Positions 15,021 to 22,745 of a DNA stretch of 47,044 nt are shown piece by piece (position 1 is the first letter of the stretch; each line of letters opens with the position of its first letter). The translations under genes and the position numbers were made by a program. The notes beneath the pieces are model-generated. The model was not told the origin of the DNA and made no database searches. It saw only the letters and a program-made list of their open reading frames with translations. Source of the DNA: an uncultured Fibrobacter sp. (GTDB lineage Bacteria; Fibrobacterota; Fibrobacteria; Fibrobacterales; Fibrobacteraceae); contig CAMUYW010000020.1 of NCBI GenBank assembly GCA_947165045.1, positions 1 to 47,044 of the forward strand, written 5' to 3'.

Positions 15021-16784
15021 TTGCGTAGACTATCGATGGGTTTTACTGCATTTTTGCTGTGCTTCTTTGCATTGTTCTTCGCCGCTTGCGATTTCCACGG
15101 TCCGTGGGAATACTATCCCGAAGAACGTGATATCTATACCGGCATTTACACTTACGGCTACATTGTCGCGGGTGAAAGGCCAGAGGTCTGTTTCTCGAAA
15201 GTCTATGAACTCGATGAAACTTCGGCAGAAAACTTTGCATTTTACAACAACGCCAAGGTGACTTTGCAAGGTCGCTTTGGAGGCGAATTTGGTAAAGGCG
15301 AAGAAAAGACGATTCAGCTTACGGCTTCAAGTAGTGATCCACAATGTTTTTATCCATCGACTTATTTGATGGTTTCTAAATGCATTCCTGGAATCGGACT
15401 TTCGTGCGAACCTACTTATACAGGCATTGAAGGCGAAACTTACACGCTCAAAGCGACTTTTGAATGGGATAGTGCGGGCCATAATGTTGAATCGACGTAT
15501 AAGGCTAAAGCGACAATTCCAAATCCGGTGAAAGTCAAAGGATTCAATATTCCCAAGCAAGATGGAAGTTTTGAATGGGTGGAGTATAACGATGGCGATG
15601 TGGTCGAAATGGATTTTTTGGAATATCCGATGGATATGGAATTTGTAAGGGCTGCTTTAGACTATGACCATTCTGTTCGAGGCGTTTTATCTATAATGAA
15701 TTACGGTTCCAAAAACGGTGAAGCAACGAATACGACCATCAATAAAATGTTTGAAGGTTTTACTTCAGAAGACGAAGATGGCTACCGTGGAATTGCAATG
15801 CACGATGCTTTGGAAACTCGGCAGAACCTTGGGTATGCCGCAAATTATATAGTGGGTGGTATCAAAAATTTGGATACTCTTCATTTGACAAATATGATGC
15901 TTCCTGTGGGCGAATTTTCTGTGGATCTTTATTCGACGGATGAGTCTTATATTGATTATGTAGATAAAGTAAAGCAATCTGTTTCGGATTCCCGCGTTGT
16001 CCCTGAATCGAATATCGAAAACGGAATGGGCGTGTTTACAGGAATGGCGCGCACAACGGTGTCAATGAAGGTTAATTCTGAAAAATGGGTGAGTATGGAG
16101 CGCATTGCAAATAGACATTGTAAAAATGAAGATGGAGATAATTCAAAGGGCTGGGATTCAAAAGGGTGTAGACTTTATCTAGATGTTTATTGTGCTGGAC
16201 GAGGCCCCTCTAGTGATTTAGAGTCTGCTAATGATGATGCATATGAGTATTACGGAAGCAGCAACCTTTATGACCGCAGGGATAATGAAACGTGCTATCC
16301 GTCTTTTGTGAAGGCTGCGATGATGCAAGCAAATGAGGACGGATGGGGTGTCGAAAAATGGAGCGAGTATTTGCCGGATTCTATCAGTGCTGAGAAAAAA
16401 TCGATGGCTTATGCCGATGGGCTAAAACGCTATTGCGTTGCTAGCAATTTTAAAGACAACGATATTGCGAAATGCTCCAATTTAAAATCTAGATGCTTGG
16501 ATAGCTTGTCTAAAAATGAATGTAACTCCTATCTGTGGCTGTGGTGCTCTGATCGCAATTGGAATTACAAGAAGTATCCGCAATGTGGCCCTGCTATGGT
16601 GAGCCGCTATGTTGTGGACGATTTAAAATCGACTATTTGGGAAAAAGAAGTGAAAAAATGGTGCGAAGATCCTTGCAATGAAGAATATGCTGTTTGCAAA
16701 GATTTAGGCTACAAGCATGAAGGTACTAAGGTGTGTCTTGAAACTATAACATATACGACAGGAGGATCTCGTGCTGTATATTAA
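15021..16784 (+). CDS. DUF4249-like outer-membrane lipoprotein, receptor partner
   Basis: About 585 residues. The signal peptide ends in a lipobox (LFFAAC), so the mature protein starts at that Cys with DFHGPWEYYPEERDIY. The open frame reaches back to 14928, but its first 30 codons are a dispersed repeat element. A TTG at 15021 (giving a positively charged RR start) or the ATG at 15036 is more likely; 15021 is used here with reserve. The N-terminal half resembles the DUF4249 lipoproteins that accompany TonB-dependent receptors in Bacteroidetes (YGYIVAGERPEVCFSKV, NNAKVTL, GETYTLKATF, TYKAKATIPNP). The C-terminal part is Cys-rich (about 20 Cys from residue 360 on), which suggests disulphide bonding. 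It probably acts at the outer membrane with the receptor. Family call is moderate. Confidence 0.6.
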   Translation: MRRLSMGFTAFLLCFFALFFAACDFHGPWEYYPEERDIYTGIYTYGYIVAGERPEVCFSKVYELDETSAENFAFYNNAKVTLQGRFGGEFGKGEEKTIQLTASSSDPQCFYPSTYLMVSKCIPGIGLSCEPTYTGIEGETYTLKATFEWDSAGHNVESTYKAKATIPNPVKVKGFNIPKQDGSFEWVEYNDGDVVEMDFLEYPMDMEFVRAALDYDHSVRGVLSIMNYGSKNGEATNTTINKMFEGFTSEDEDGYRGIAMHDALETRQNLGYAANYIVGGIKNLDTLHLTNMMLPVGEFSVDLYSTDESYIDYVDKVKQSVSDSRVVPESNIENGMGVFTGMARTTVSMKVNSEKWVSMERIANRHCKNEDGDNSKGWDSKGCRLYLDVYCAGRGPSSDLESANDDAYEYYGSSNLYDRRDNETCYPSFVKAAMMQANEDGWGVEKWSEYLPDSISAEKKSMAYADGLKRYCVASNFKDNDIAKCSNLKSRCLDSLSKNECNSYLWLWCSDRNWNYKKYPQCGPAMVSRYVVDDLKSTIWEKEVKKWCEDPCNEEYAVCKDLGYKHEGTKVCLETITYTTGGSRAVY

Positions 16785-16823
16785 AGAGGTTTATTTTAAA
16801 GAAAATTAAATTTTCAATTTTCT

Positions 16824-16856
16824 GGTGACAGATTTAAGTAGCTTAGGTGTTACATA
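16824..16856 (+). promoter_or_regulatory. ECF regulon element, copy 3 (before the DUF3450/TonB operon)
   Basis: GGTGACAG at 16824 and GGTGTTACATA at 16846, 22 nt apart as in copies 1 and 2. The first box has changed so that the dyad is partly lost (GTGACAG against GTGTTAC) while the promoter-like layout stays. It ends 7 nt before the ATG at 16864. Confidence 0.7.
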
Positions 16857-16863
16857 GGTGAAT

Positions 16864-17694
16864 ATGAAAAAGAAACTTGTTATTATTTTGATGTCAGCCT
16901 TTTTGGCGGTGAATGCTTTTGCGGATTACGAGTCAGAAATTCGCGACTTGAAGATGCAAAAGGAAAAGCTGAATTCCGAGATCCAAAGTCTGAATGCTAA
17001 GATTTCGGCGACGGATTCGATGCTCCGTGCGGATGTTTCGCGCCATAAGGTGCTTGAACAGCGCTATAAGGCGGATTCGGACCGTCGCGTTGCAGAAATC
17101 GACAGCCTGAATGCCAAAATCCGTAAGGTGGCCGCAAGCCTCCAGCAAGAACGCAACAAGCAGGCCCGTGCAAAGAACCGCAGTGAAAATGTGGCCGCCA
17201 AGCGCCGAGCCTTGCGTTTGGAACTTGCAAAAATCAGCAAAAAGCTCGAATCGCAAATTGCACAGACGCTCCCGTGGGAACGCGAAAGCAGACTCGATCG
17301 CGCCAAGTCGCTTACCCGCGAAATCGAAAGCGGCAACGCCTCTGAAGAAGAAGCTTTTTCTCGCCTCAAGTCCTTGCTGAATGAAGAAATCAAGTTCGGT
17401 GACGAAGTCGTGGTTATCAATAGCCCTTTGACCCGCAAGGATGGCGAAATCGTGAATGCATCAATCCTCCGTATTGGTAACCAGTGGATGGTTTATGTGG
17501 ACGAAAATGGTGCACAGTATGGCCGCCTCGAACGCAAGATTGAAAATGGTAATGTTGTGTACGAATGGAATGAAAATTTGAATCTGGAGGAACGCGCTGC
17601 GGTAAAGCTAGCCATCGATGTGAAGCAAGCGAAAAAGCCGCCTCAGATTGTGAATTTGCCAGTCAGCCTTTCTGTCGTGGGAGGGGATAAGTAA
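16864..17694 (+). CDS. DUF3450-like periplasmic coiled-coil protein of the TonB complex
   Basis: 276 residues. Signal peptide (about 1-20, LVIILMSAFLAVNAFA) followed by a long coiled coil (about 22-140: MQKEKLNSEIQSLNAKISATD, AEIDSLNAKIRKVAASLQQE) and a globular end with FGDEVVVINSPL, GNQWMVYVDENGAQYGRL and EERAAVKLAIDVKQ. This is the layout of DUF3450 proteins that precede TtpC in the TonB2-type systems of Vibrio and Shewanella. The ATG at 16864 is preferred to the GTG at 16858; GGTGA is a weak ribosome site. The stop overlaps the TtpC start by one base. It probably bridges the inner-membrane complex and the cell envelope. Exact role in known systems is only partly worked out. Confidence 0.75.
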   Translation: MKKKLVIILMSAFLAVNAFADYESEIRDLKMQKEKLNSEIQSLNAKISATDSMLRADVSRHKVLEQRYKADSDRRVAEIDSLNAKIRKVAASLQQERNKQARAKNRSENVAAKRRALRLELAKISKKLESQIAQTLPWERESRLDRAKSLTREIESGNASEEEAFSRLKSLLNEEIKFGDEVVVINSPLTRKDGEIVNASILRIGNQWMVYVDENGAQYGRLERKIENGNVVYEWNENLNLEERAAVKLAIDVKQAKKPPQIVNLPVSLSVVGGDK

Positions 17695-19235
17695 TGAAAT
17701 TTTTGCAATCAACAGCTGTCATTCTGATGCTTGCTTCCTCAGCCTTTGCATGGCCCTGGTCCAATGACGGTAAGAAAAGCGCCGAAGACGAAGCCCGCAT
17801 TAAGGATTCTTTGTTGCAAGTCGAAGTGCGCAACTTGCAGCGCGAAGTCGAAACGCTTACCCGCATCCGTATGCAAAAAGCGGATTCCCTCGAAAAGCTC
17901 GATGCCAAGCACTGGAGCAACCGCTATGCCGAATCGCAGATGACGGAAGAACACCAGAACAAAACGCGCGAACTCGATGGCCGCTATTCCAAGCTTTCAA
18001 CGGATCTTGGCCGCATCACCGAAGAAGCGATGTCGAGCAAGAATGTCACCGAAGAAGCCGAAGAAAAATCCAAGAGCGAAGAAATCGCTTTTGACGCTCT
18101 CAATACGCAGGTGAAACTTTCGATTGAAAAGACGCTTGGCGATGTCGCAGGCGATTATCCGGTCGGAATGAACGCACGCTTGTTGCGCCTAAAACAGGCG
18201 AACATTGAAGCCGAAAAGAAGGTGCCGAACACGATTGCTGCGGTACAGGGCTTTATGGATGATTTGCTGAAGCGTCACGAAGTCACTTATACGCAATTCT
18301 ACGGCAATGAAGTTTCGCAGGTGGGCTCTCGCCCTGATGTGAATGTGACCCGCATGCGCTTGGGAACGGTGTTCCTCGGCGAAGTCGCGAATGACAATGG
18401 CGATGTGCAGGCACTCATGCGTTCGGGTGCATTGCAAGGAAAAATTTTTGAATGGAATGCTGGCTTGCCGACCGAAATGGCAACGAACATCAAGCAGGCT
18501 GTAAAGCAGGTGGGCTCCGGCAGCGCTTCAAATATCGTTGCGGTTCCTCTAGATGTGTTGCAGAACAAGGCCATCAAGAATTCGATTTCTGATGTCAAGG
18601 AACTCACTTGGACGGAACAGTTCCATGCGTTCTTCAAGAAGGGCGGCATCGTGATGTACCCGCTAATGCTTGTGGCGATCATTGCGCTCCTCCTGTTCCT
18701 TGAACGCTTCGTGATGCTTTCTTATCGCGGTCATCTCGGCCGTCGCTTTACCAAGACGATGGATGCGCTCGTTGCCGAGAAAAAGTACGATGAAGCCGCA
18801 AGCCTTTGCCTCAAAAAGGATACGAGCCTTTCGATGGTGCTTTTTGCGGTGCTCAACAAGGTGAACGATACTCGCGAAAATGCGGAACGCTCCCTGCAAG
18901 AAGCTTTGCTCCGTGAACAGCCGAAACTCGAACGCCGCATGGGCCTTCTGGCTGCAATGGGAACGATCGCTCCGCTGTTGGGCTTGCTTGGAACGGTGAC
19001 GGGTATCATTACGCTCTTTACCGTGATTACCGAAGTTGGGACAAACGATGCTCGCGTGCTTGCGGGCGGTATTTCCGAAGCGCTTGTCACGACTGAAACC
19101 GGTTTGATTATCGCTATCCCCGTGATGATTTTGCATGGCCTGTTGAGCGAAAAAATTGAAAAGATTACCAGCGAACTCTATGTGCAAAGCACCTCGCTTA
19201 TGAATAAAGTCTTCGGGAAGGAAAAAGTTGACTGA
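17694..19235 (+). CDS. TtpC-like large MotA/TolQ/ExbB protein
   Basis: 513 residues. Signal peptide (about 1-19), a periplasmic coiled-coil part (about 25-140) and a second soluble part (about 150-310, with MRLGTVFLGEVANDNGDVQ). Then comes a MotA/TolQ/ExbB proton-channel domain with three membrane segments (about 323-345 MYPLMLVAIIALLLFLERF, 423-447 APLLGLLGTVTGIITLFT, 465-485 TTETGLIIAIPVMILHGL). This is the composition of TtpC, which is essential in the Vibrio TonB2 complex and lets proton flow drive TonB. The start ATG overlaps the previous stop (TAATG), and the next gene overlaps this one by 8 nt. The tight overlaps argue for a stoichiometric complex. Confidence 0.85.
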   Translation: MKFLQSTAVILMLASSAFAWPWSNDGKKSAEDEARIKDSLLQVEVRNLQREVETLTRIRMQKADSLEKLDAKHWSNRYAESQMTEEHQNKTRELDGRYSKLSTDLGRITEEAMSSKNVTEEAEEKSKSEEIAFDALNTQVKLSIEKTLGDVAGDYPVGMNARLLRLKQANIEAEKKVPNTIAAVQGFMDDLLKRHEVTYTQFYGNEVSQVGSRPDVNVTRMRLGTVFLGEVANDNGDVQALMRSGALQGKIFEWNAGLPTEMATNIKQAVKQVGSGSASNIVAVPLDVLQNKAIKNSISDVKELTWTEQFHAFFKKGGIVMYPLMLVAIIALLLFLERFVMLSYRGHLGRRFTKTMDALVAEKKYDEAASLCLKKDTSLSMVLFAVLNKVNDTRENAERSLQEALLREQPKLERRMGLLAAMGTIAPLLGLLGTVTGIITLFTVITEVGTNDARVLAGGISEALVTTETGLIIAIPVMILHGLLSEKIEKITSELYVQSTSLMNKVFGKEKVD

Positions 19236-19914
19236 TTTTCATTACATATTCATAGAATCCTTGCGGAACACGTACGAAGCGGGTGGGGTGGTGATGCTCC
19301 CCATTCTCTTGGCGGGTGTTATCGGGTTCTACTTCCTGTTTGCGAGCTGGCTGCGTATCGGTAGCGACTTTTTCAAGAATGATATCCATAAAGTCGTAAG
19401 GCGTATGCAACGCAGTTTGACTGGTGAAAGAACTGTTGCGGGAACGGAGTCTGGCTCTGATGAACAGCGTATTCAGATAACTCTGAAGAATCTTCGCAAA
19501 CGTGGCGGGTTCCTTTCGCGAGAACTTTCGTATGCGATTGACGTGGCACAGAAAAACTATGATGAGTTCCGCGACTACATGCAAGTGCGCATGATGAAAA
19601 GCGTGCGTTACATGGAACAAGGAAATCACATTGTCTCTGTGATGGCTGCTGCCGCCCCGCTCTTGGGATTGCTCGGAACGGTGACGGGAATGGTTTCGAC
19701 TTTTGAAGTGATCACGCTATACGGTAACCAGAACCCTGTGCTGATGGCGGATGGAATTTCGGAAGCGCTGATTTCGACGCAGAGTGGACTTTTGGTAGCG
19801 TTCCCGCTCACGCTTTTGAAACAACGTCTTGATGAACGAATCGAAATTTTGAAACATGAATTGGAACTTGGCGCAACTGTGATTGACAACTATTTTGTGG
19901 CTAAAAAAGGTTGA
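19228..19914 (+). CDS. exbB: ExbB-like proton channel subunit
   Basis: 228 residues, with three membrane segments: about 20-43 (GVVMLPILLAGVIGFYFLFA), 134-158 (MAAAAPLLGLLGTVTGMVST) and 175-198 (ALISTQSGLLVAFPLTLL). The APLLGLLGTVTGM motif is typical of ExbB/TolQ. ExbB forms the pentameric stator that, with ExbD, couples proton flow to TonB. The start is a TTG at 19228, 6 nt after GGAAGG, inside the end of the TtpC gene; the next Met (MLPILL) would remove the N-terminal helix. TolQ/MotA relatives share this fold, but the neighbours ExbD and TonB fix the role. Confidence 0.88.
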   Translation: MTDFHYIFIESLRNTYEAGGVVMLPILLAGVIGFYFLFASWLRIGSDFFKNDIHKVVRRMQRSLTGERTVAGTESGSDEQRIQITLKNLRKRGGFLSRELSYAIDVAQKNYDEFRDYMQVRMMKSVRYMEQGNHIVSVMAAAAPLLGLLGTVTGMVSTFEVITLYGNQNPVLMADGISEALISTQSGLLVAFPLTLLKQRLDERIEILKHELELGATVIDNYFVAKKG

Positions 19915-19917
19915 TTT

Positions 19918-20322
19918 ATGCAATTTAATTTACCGACAAGAAAACAAAAAGATATGGGCATCGAGATGGGTCCATTGATGGACATTGTGTTCATCCTCCT
20001 CATTTTCTTTGTGGTGACGTCTTCGTTTACGCGCGAAACGGGTGTCGATGTGACGAAACCGCAGGCGCAATCGGCTAGCCAACTTGAAAAGGAAAACTTG
20101 CTCATCGCCATCACTCGCGAAGGGACGATTCACATGAATGAACGCCAGGTGGATCTGGCAAGCTTGCAAGATATCTTGAAGCAATCGCTCGCGAAGGCAC
20201 CTGACCGTGAAGCTGTCGTGATTGCGGATAAAGAAGCTGAAACCGGCGTTCTTGTTCAGGTGATTGATATGTGTAATTTGGCCGGGGTAAAGAAAGTCTC
20301 TATAGCCGCCCAAGCGGACTGA
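19918..20322 (+). CDS. exbD: ExbD-like energy-transducing protein
   Basis: 134 residues: a short cytoplasmic start, one membrane helix (about 19-40, MGPLMDIVFILLIFFVVTSSF) and a periplasmic domain. The membrane Asp25 (DIVFILLIFF) is the proton-carrying residue of ExbD/TolR. The periplasmic end shows the usual DREAVVIADKEAETGVLVQVID and AGVKKVSIAA. It starts 3 nt after exbB. The operon is then interrupted by 182 nt of palindromic repeats before tonB. Confidence 0.9.
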   Translation: MQFNLPTRKQKDMGIEMGPLMDIVFILLIFFVVTSSFTRETGVDVTKPQAQSASQLEKENLLIAITREGTIHMNERQVDLASLQDILKQSLAKAPDREAVVIADKEAETGVLVQVIDMCNLAGVKKVSIAAQAD

Positions 20323-20382
20323 GGATGTGAGGTATGAGGTCGGTCGCTTTCGCTCCCTTTGAGTGCGTTTCACTTTGGGCTT

Positions 20383-20490
20383 GTCATCTTGCACTTGTTG
20401 CGGGATCACCTTTCGCGGAACGTCATCCTCGCGAAGGCGAGGATCTTGAAAGAAGATAAAATGTCATCCTGGAGCGCAGCGTTAGGATCC
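20383..20490. repeat. Three GTCATC-type palindromic elements between exbD and tonB
   Basis: Elements start at 20383 (GTCATCTTGC), 20422 (GTCATCCTCGCGAAG) and 20463 (GTCATCCTGGAGCGC) and each closes with GGATC. The middle one folds to an 8-bp stem with a GAAG loop (20425-20432 with 20437-20444) without a U tract. They may reduce or stabilise transcript flow into tonB. Confidence 0.65.
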
Positions 20491-20507
20491 AAAAATAAAG
20501 AGTTGTG

Positions 20508-21155
20508 ATGCAAAAGTGGTTTAAAAGAATTTCAAAGCGTTTTGTCATTTTGCTTGCGGCGATTCTCGTGAGCATGGTTCTCGTGTTTTCTGTGACGATG
20601 GCGAACTTATTCTTGAACGGAAAAGTTTTTCACGAACGCAAATTCGTCAAGACAGAAGTCTCTGTCAAGAAAATCGAAGAAGTCGAAAAGAAAGTCGAGA
20701 AAAAGCATACTGCTCGCAAACCGAATCGTCAAAAGTCGAATTCGCGTTCGCCTAAGGCTGGCCCGCGGTTTGCAATGAATCTTGGTGTTGCTTCGGGAAC
20801 GGCAGGCGCGGCCATTAATCAAGAGCTTGTTGCTGATTTCCGCGGAGGTGCCGTCTCTACAGGAAAAGGTGATGTCGATAAAAAACCGGAAAATCGCTCC
20901 ATGGCGAATTTCCAGGTACCGCCTCAAATTCGTGACCGTGAAATTGATGCAATGCTTCGCTTGAGTTTTTGCGTCGATGTGGGTGGCCGTGCTTACGACA
21001 TCAAGGTGATTGAAGAATCTCCGGCGGGGTCTGGACTCGCGCAAGCGGGCAAAGACGCCGTCGCTCGAATGACTTTTGCACCTGCCGAAAAAGACGGTAA
21101 AGCCGTCGCTTTCTGCGGCATGGAACAACCCTTCGAAGTGAAATTTAGAGATTAG
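20508..21155 (+). CDS. tonB: TonB-like energy transducer
   Basis: 215 residues. A cytoplasmic N terminus (QKWFKRISKRF), one membrane helix (about 11-35, VILLAAILVSMVLVFSVTMANLF), a Lys/Glu-rich linker (about 50-70, KKIEEVEKKVEKKHTARK) rather than a Pro-rich one, and a TonB C-terminal domain (about 125-215: VPPQIRDREIDAMLRLSFCV, GGRAYDIKVIEESPAGSGLA, AVARMTFAPAEKDGKAV). The short linker fits TonB2-type proteins of TtpC systems. Two Cys in the C-terminal domain (RLSFCVDV and VAFCGMEQ) may bond. GTG at 20505 is an alternative start. It contacts the TonB box of the receptor in the periplasm. Confidence 0.85.
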   Translation: MQKWFKRISKRFVILLAAILVSMVLVFSVTMANLFLNGKVFHERKFVKTEVSVKKIEEVEKKVEKKHTARKPNRQKSNSRSPKAGPRFAMNLGVASGTAGAAINQELVADFRGGAVSTGKGDVDKKPENRSMANFQVPPQIRDREIDAMLRLSFCVDVGGRAYDIKVIEESPAGSGLAQAGKDAVARMTFAPAEKDGKAVAFCGMEQPFEVKFRD

Positions 21156-21169
21156 TAGGAGGCCGCGCA

Positions 21170-22204
21170 ATGTGTAACTTGAAAAAATTTTTTGTCGTTT
21201 TTTTACTTGCTTCCGTTTCTTTCGCGGCGCAGTCTTCCTTCGACTTGATGGAACGTGCGAACGCTCTTTATCGCAATGGAAAATTTAAACAAGCGGTTAC
21301 ACTTTACCATAAAGCAGAATCACGCGGCGCCGATCCGGTTGCTGTGAGTTTCAATGTCGCGAACAGCTATTATCAAATGGGAAAATTCCCGGAAGCCGCA
21401 GCCGCTTACCGCAAGGCCGTAGACTTTTCTGAAGGCTCTTTTGCACCGGCGCTGTTCAACATGGCGAGCGTCTATTTCCGCCTCAAGCAATATCCCGAAT
21501 GCATTGCCGTTTACCATCGTGCATTAAAACTTGATCCTGATAACATTTCTGGCTGGCTATACTTGGGCGAAGCTTATACAAAAACCGGAGATAAAGTTGG
21601 CGCGCTCCGAGCTATTGAAAACGCCTACCGCCTCGACAAAAGCGATGTGAGCATCGTCTATCAACTTGCCGAAGCTAATATTGCGATGGATGATTTCGAT
21701 CGTGCGGTTGTTTTGGTGCGTGAAGGCTATTCCATGCATCCCGAAGAAGTCGATTTCTTGGTTTACCTCGGTGATGTTTATCGCTTGAACAAAAGTTACG
21801 ATGAAAGTGCAGCCGCTTATCGCGAAGCGTTGGGCGCTCGCGTTGACGACGTTCAAACTATGTATAAACTAGCGGATGTTCTCGCCGAAGATAAAAAGCC
21901 GTTTATTGCAATGGAGGTGCTGAATAGCATTTTACAAATCAAACCCGATTTTTCGGATGCCGCTATTTTCCTTGGGAACCTCGCTTACGATGCCAAGTTT
22001 TATGACCGCGCAGAATCTGCTTACGAACAGGCTGCCGAAAGTGGGAATGCCGAAGCTCTTTATGGCTTCAAGAACATGGCCTACGATGCCCATGTACAAA
22101 AACGCACCGACGAAGCCGTGCGCCTCTTAAATGTCGCTTTAAAATATTTCCCTAACGATGCGACCCTCACCGCAGACTTGCTCGAAATGCAGTCTGGAAA
22201 CTGA
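21170..22204 (+). CDS. Secreted TPR protein of the TonB operon
   Basis: 344 residues. Signal peptide (about 1-20, FFVVFLLASVSFAAQ), then about eight tetratricopeptide repeats filling the rest (for example ANALYRNGKFKQAVTLYHKA, ANSYYQMGKFPEAAAAYRKA, GEAYTKTGDKVGALRAIENA). TPR proteins of this kind close TonB2/TtpC operons in Vibrio and Shewanella, where they are thought to help assembly of the envelope complex. AGGAGG stands 8 nt before the ATG. The operon ends here; a hairpin at 22259-22276 follows. Confidence 0.85.
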   Translation: MCNLKKFFVVFLLASVSFAAQSSFDLMERANALYRNGKFKQAVTLYHKAESRGADPVAVSFNVANSYYQMGKFPEAAAAYRKAVDFSEGSFAPALFNMASVYFRLKQYPECIAVYHRALKLDPDNISGWLYLGEAYTKTGDKVGALRAIENAYRLDKSDVSIVYQLAEANIAMDDFDRAVVLVREGYSMHPEEVDFLVYLGDVYRLNKSYDESAAAYREALGARVDDVQTMYKLADVLAEDKKPFIAMEVLNSILQIKPDFSDAAIFLGNLAYDAKFYDRAESAYEQAAESGNAEALYGFKNMAYDAHVQKRTDEAVRLLNVALKYFPNDATLTADLLEMQSGN

Positions 22205-22258
22205 AATGCATTTTGGGGGCGACAAAGTAAAGGCGTAGAGTCCGGCTTCGTTTTTAAA

Positions 22259-22276
22259 CCCCTTGGATTCGAGGGG
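22259..22276. terminator. Hairpin between the convergent TPR and lipoprotein genes
   Basis: CCCCT (22259-22263) with AGGGG (22272-22276), extended inwards by a G-U and a G-C pair, loop GATT. TTTTT lies just before it on the plus strand (so not after the stem); on the minus strand the stem is followed by TTTAAAAA. A weak terminator, most likely for the minus-strand gene. Confidence 0.4.
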
Positions 22277-22297
22277 CTTAAAATCGGGATTATCAAA

Positions 22298-22332
22298 GTT
22301 TTAACTCCGCTCAAAAAGGGTCCCTATAAGAC
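22298..22332. repeat. 35-bp direct repeat, copy 1
   Basis: Starts GTTTTAACTCCGCTCAAAAAG and ends TATAAGAC. Copy 2 at 22815-22849 agrees at 32 of 35 positions. The two enclose the minus-strand lipoprotein gene. Confidence 0.75.
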
Positions 22333-22355
22333 AATAATTTTTTTTGCAAAAGACT

Positions 22356-22745
22356 TTATTGTACAATGATTTTCCAATTCCTATCATTTCTAATAGAATC
22401 AAGGACATCTTTTCGTATAACAATTAAAGTATCTGTTCTATCTTCACCATAAAAATGAACTTTTAAAGAAGCTTCATCTGTTTTCTCAAAATACTCTTCC
22501 CAAAAAATCAATGGATGAGGACCGAGATGAACATAATCCATTCCTTTGGCATTCAATTCCATAGTATCTAAATAGATTTTATTGCTATCGCAAAATAAAC
22601 AATCAATATTTTTACATTCAAATACAACCTTCACAGGATAAGGAGACTCATTTACAATATTAAGTCTAGAATCAACGCGATCCATTACGCAAGCAAATAA
22701 AACAAAAGATATTAGTACAAGTATAAACATTAAAAACCATACCAT
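22356..22745 (-). CDS. Small lipoprotein of unknown function, enclosed by direct repeats
   Basis: 129 residues (124 if the second Met, at 22730, is used). A hydrophobic N terminus ends in a lipobox-like LISFVLFAC, so an outer-membrane or periplasmic lipoprotein is likely. The mature part has a pair of close Cys (KNIDCLFCDSNKIY) and a beta-rich pattern (YPVKVVFECK, LKVHFYGEDRTDTLIVI). No family was recognised. No good Shine-Dalgarno is seen at either start. Base composition is more AT-rich than the flanking TonB operon, and it lies between two 35-bp direct repeats next to an Rpn nuclease gene. It may have been brought in as a cassette. Confidence 0.6.
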   Translation of the reverse strand: MVWFLMFILVLISFVLFACVMDRVDSRLNIVNESPYPVKVVFECKNIDCLFCDSNKIYLDTMELNAKGMDYVHLGPHPLIFWEEYFEKTDEASLKVHFYGEDRTDTLIVIRKDVLDSIRNDRNWKIIVQ

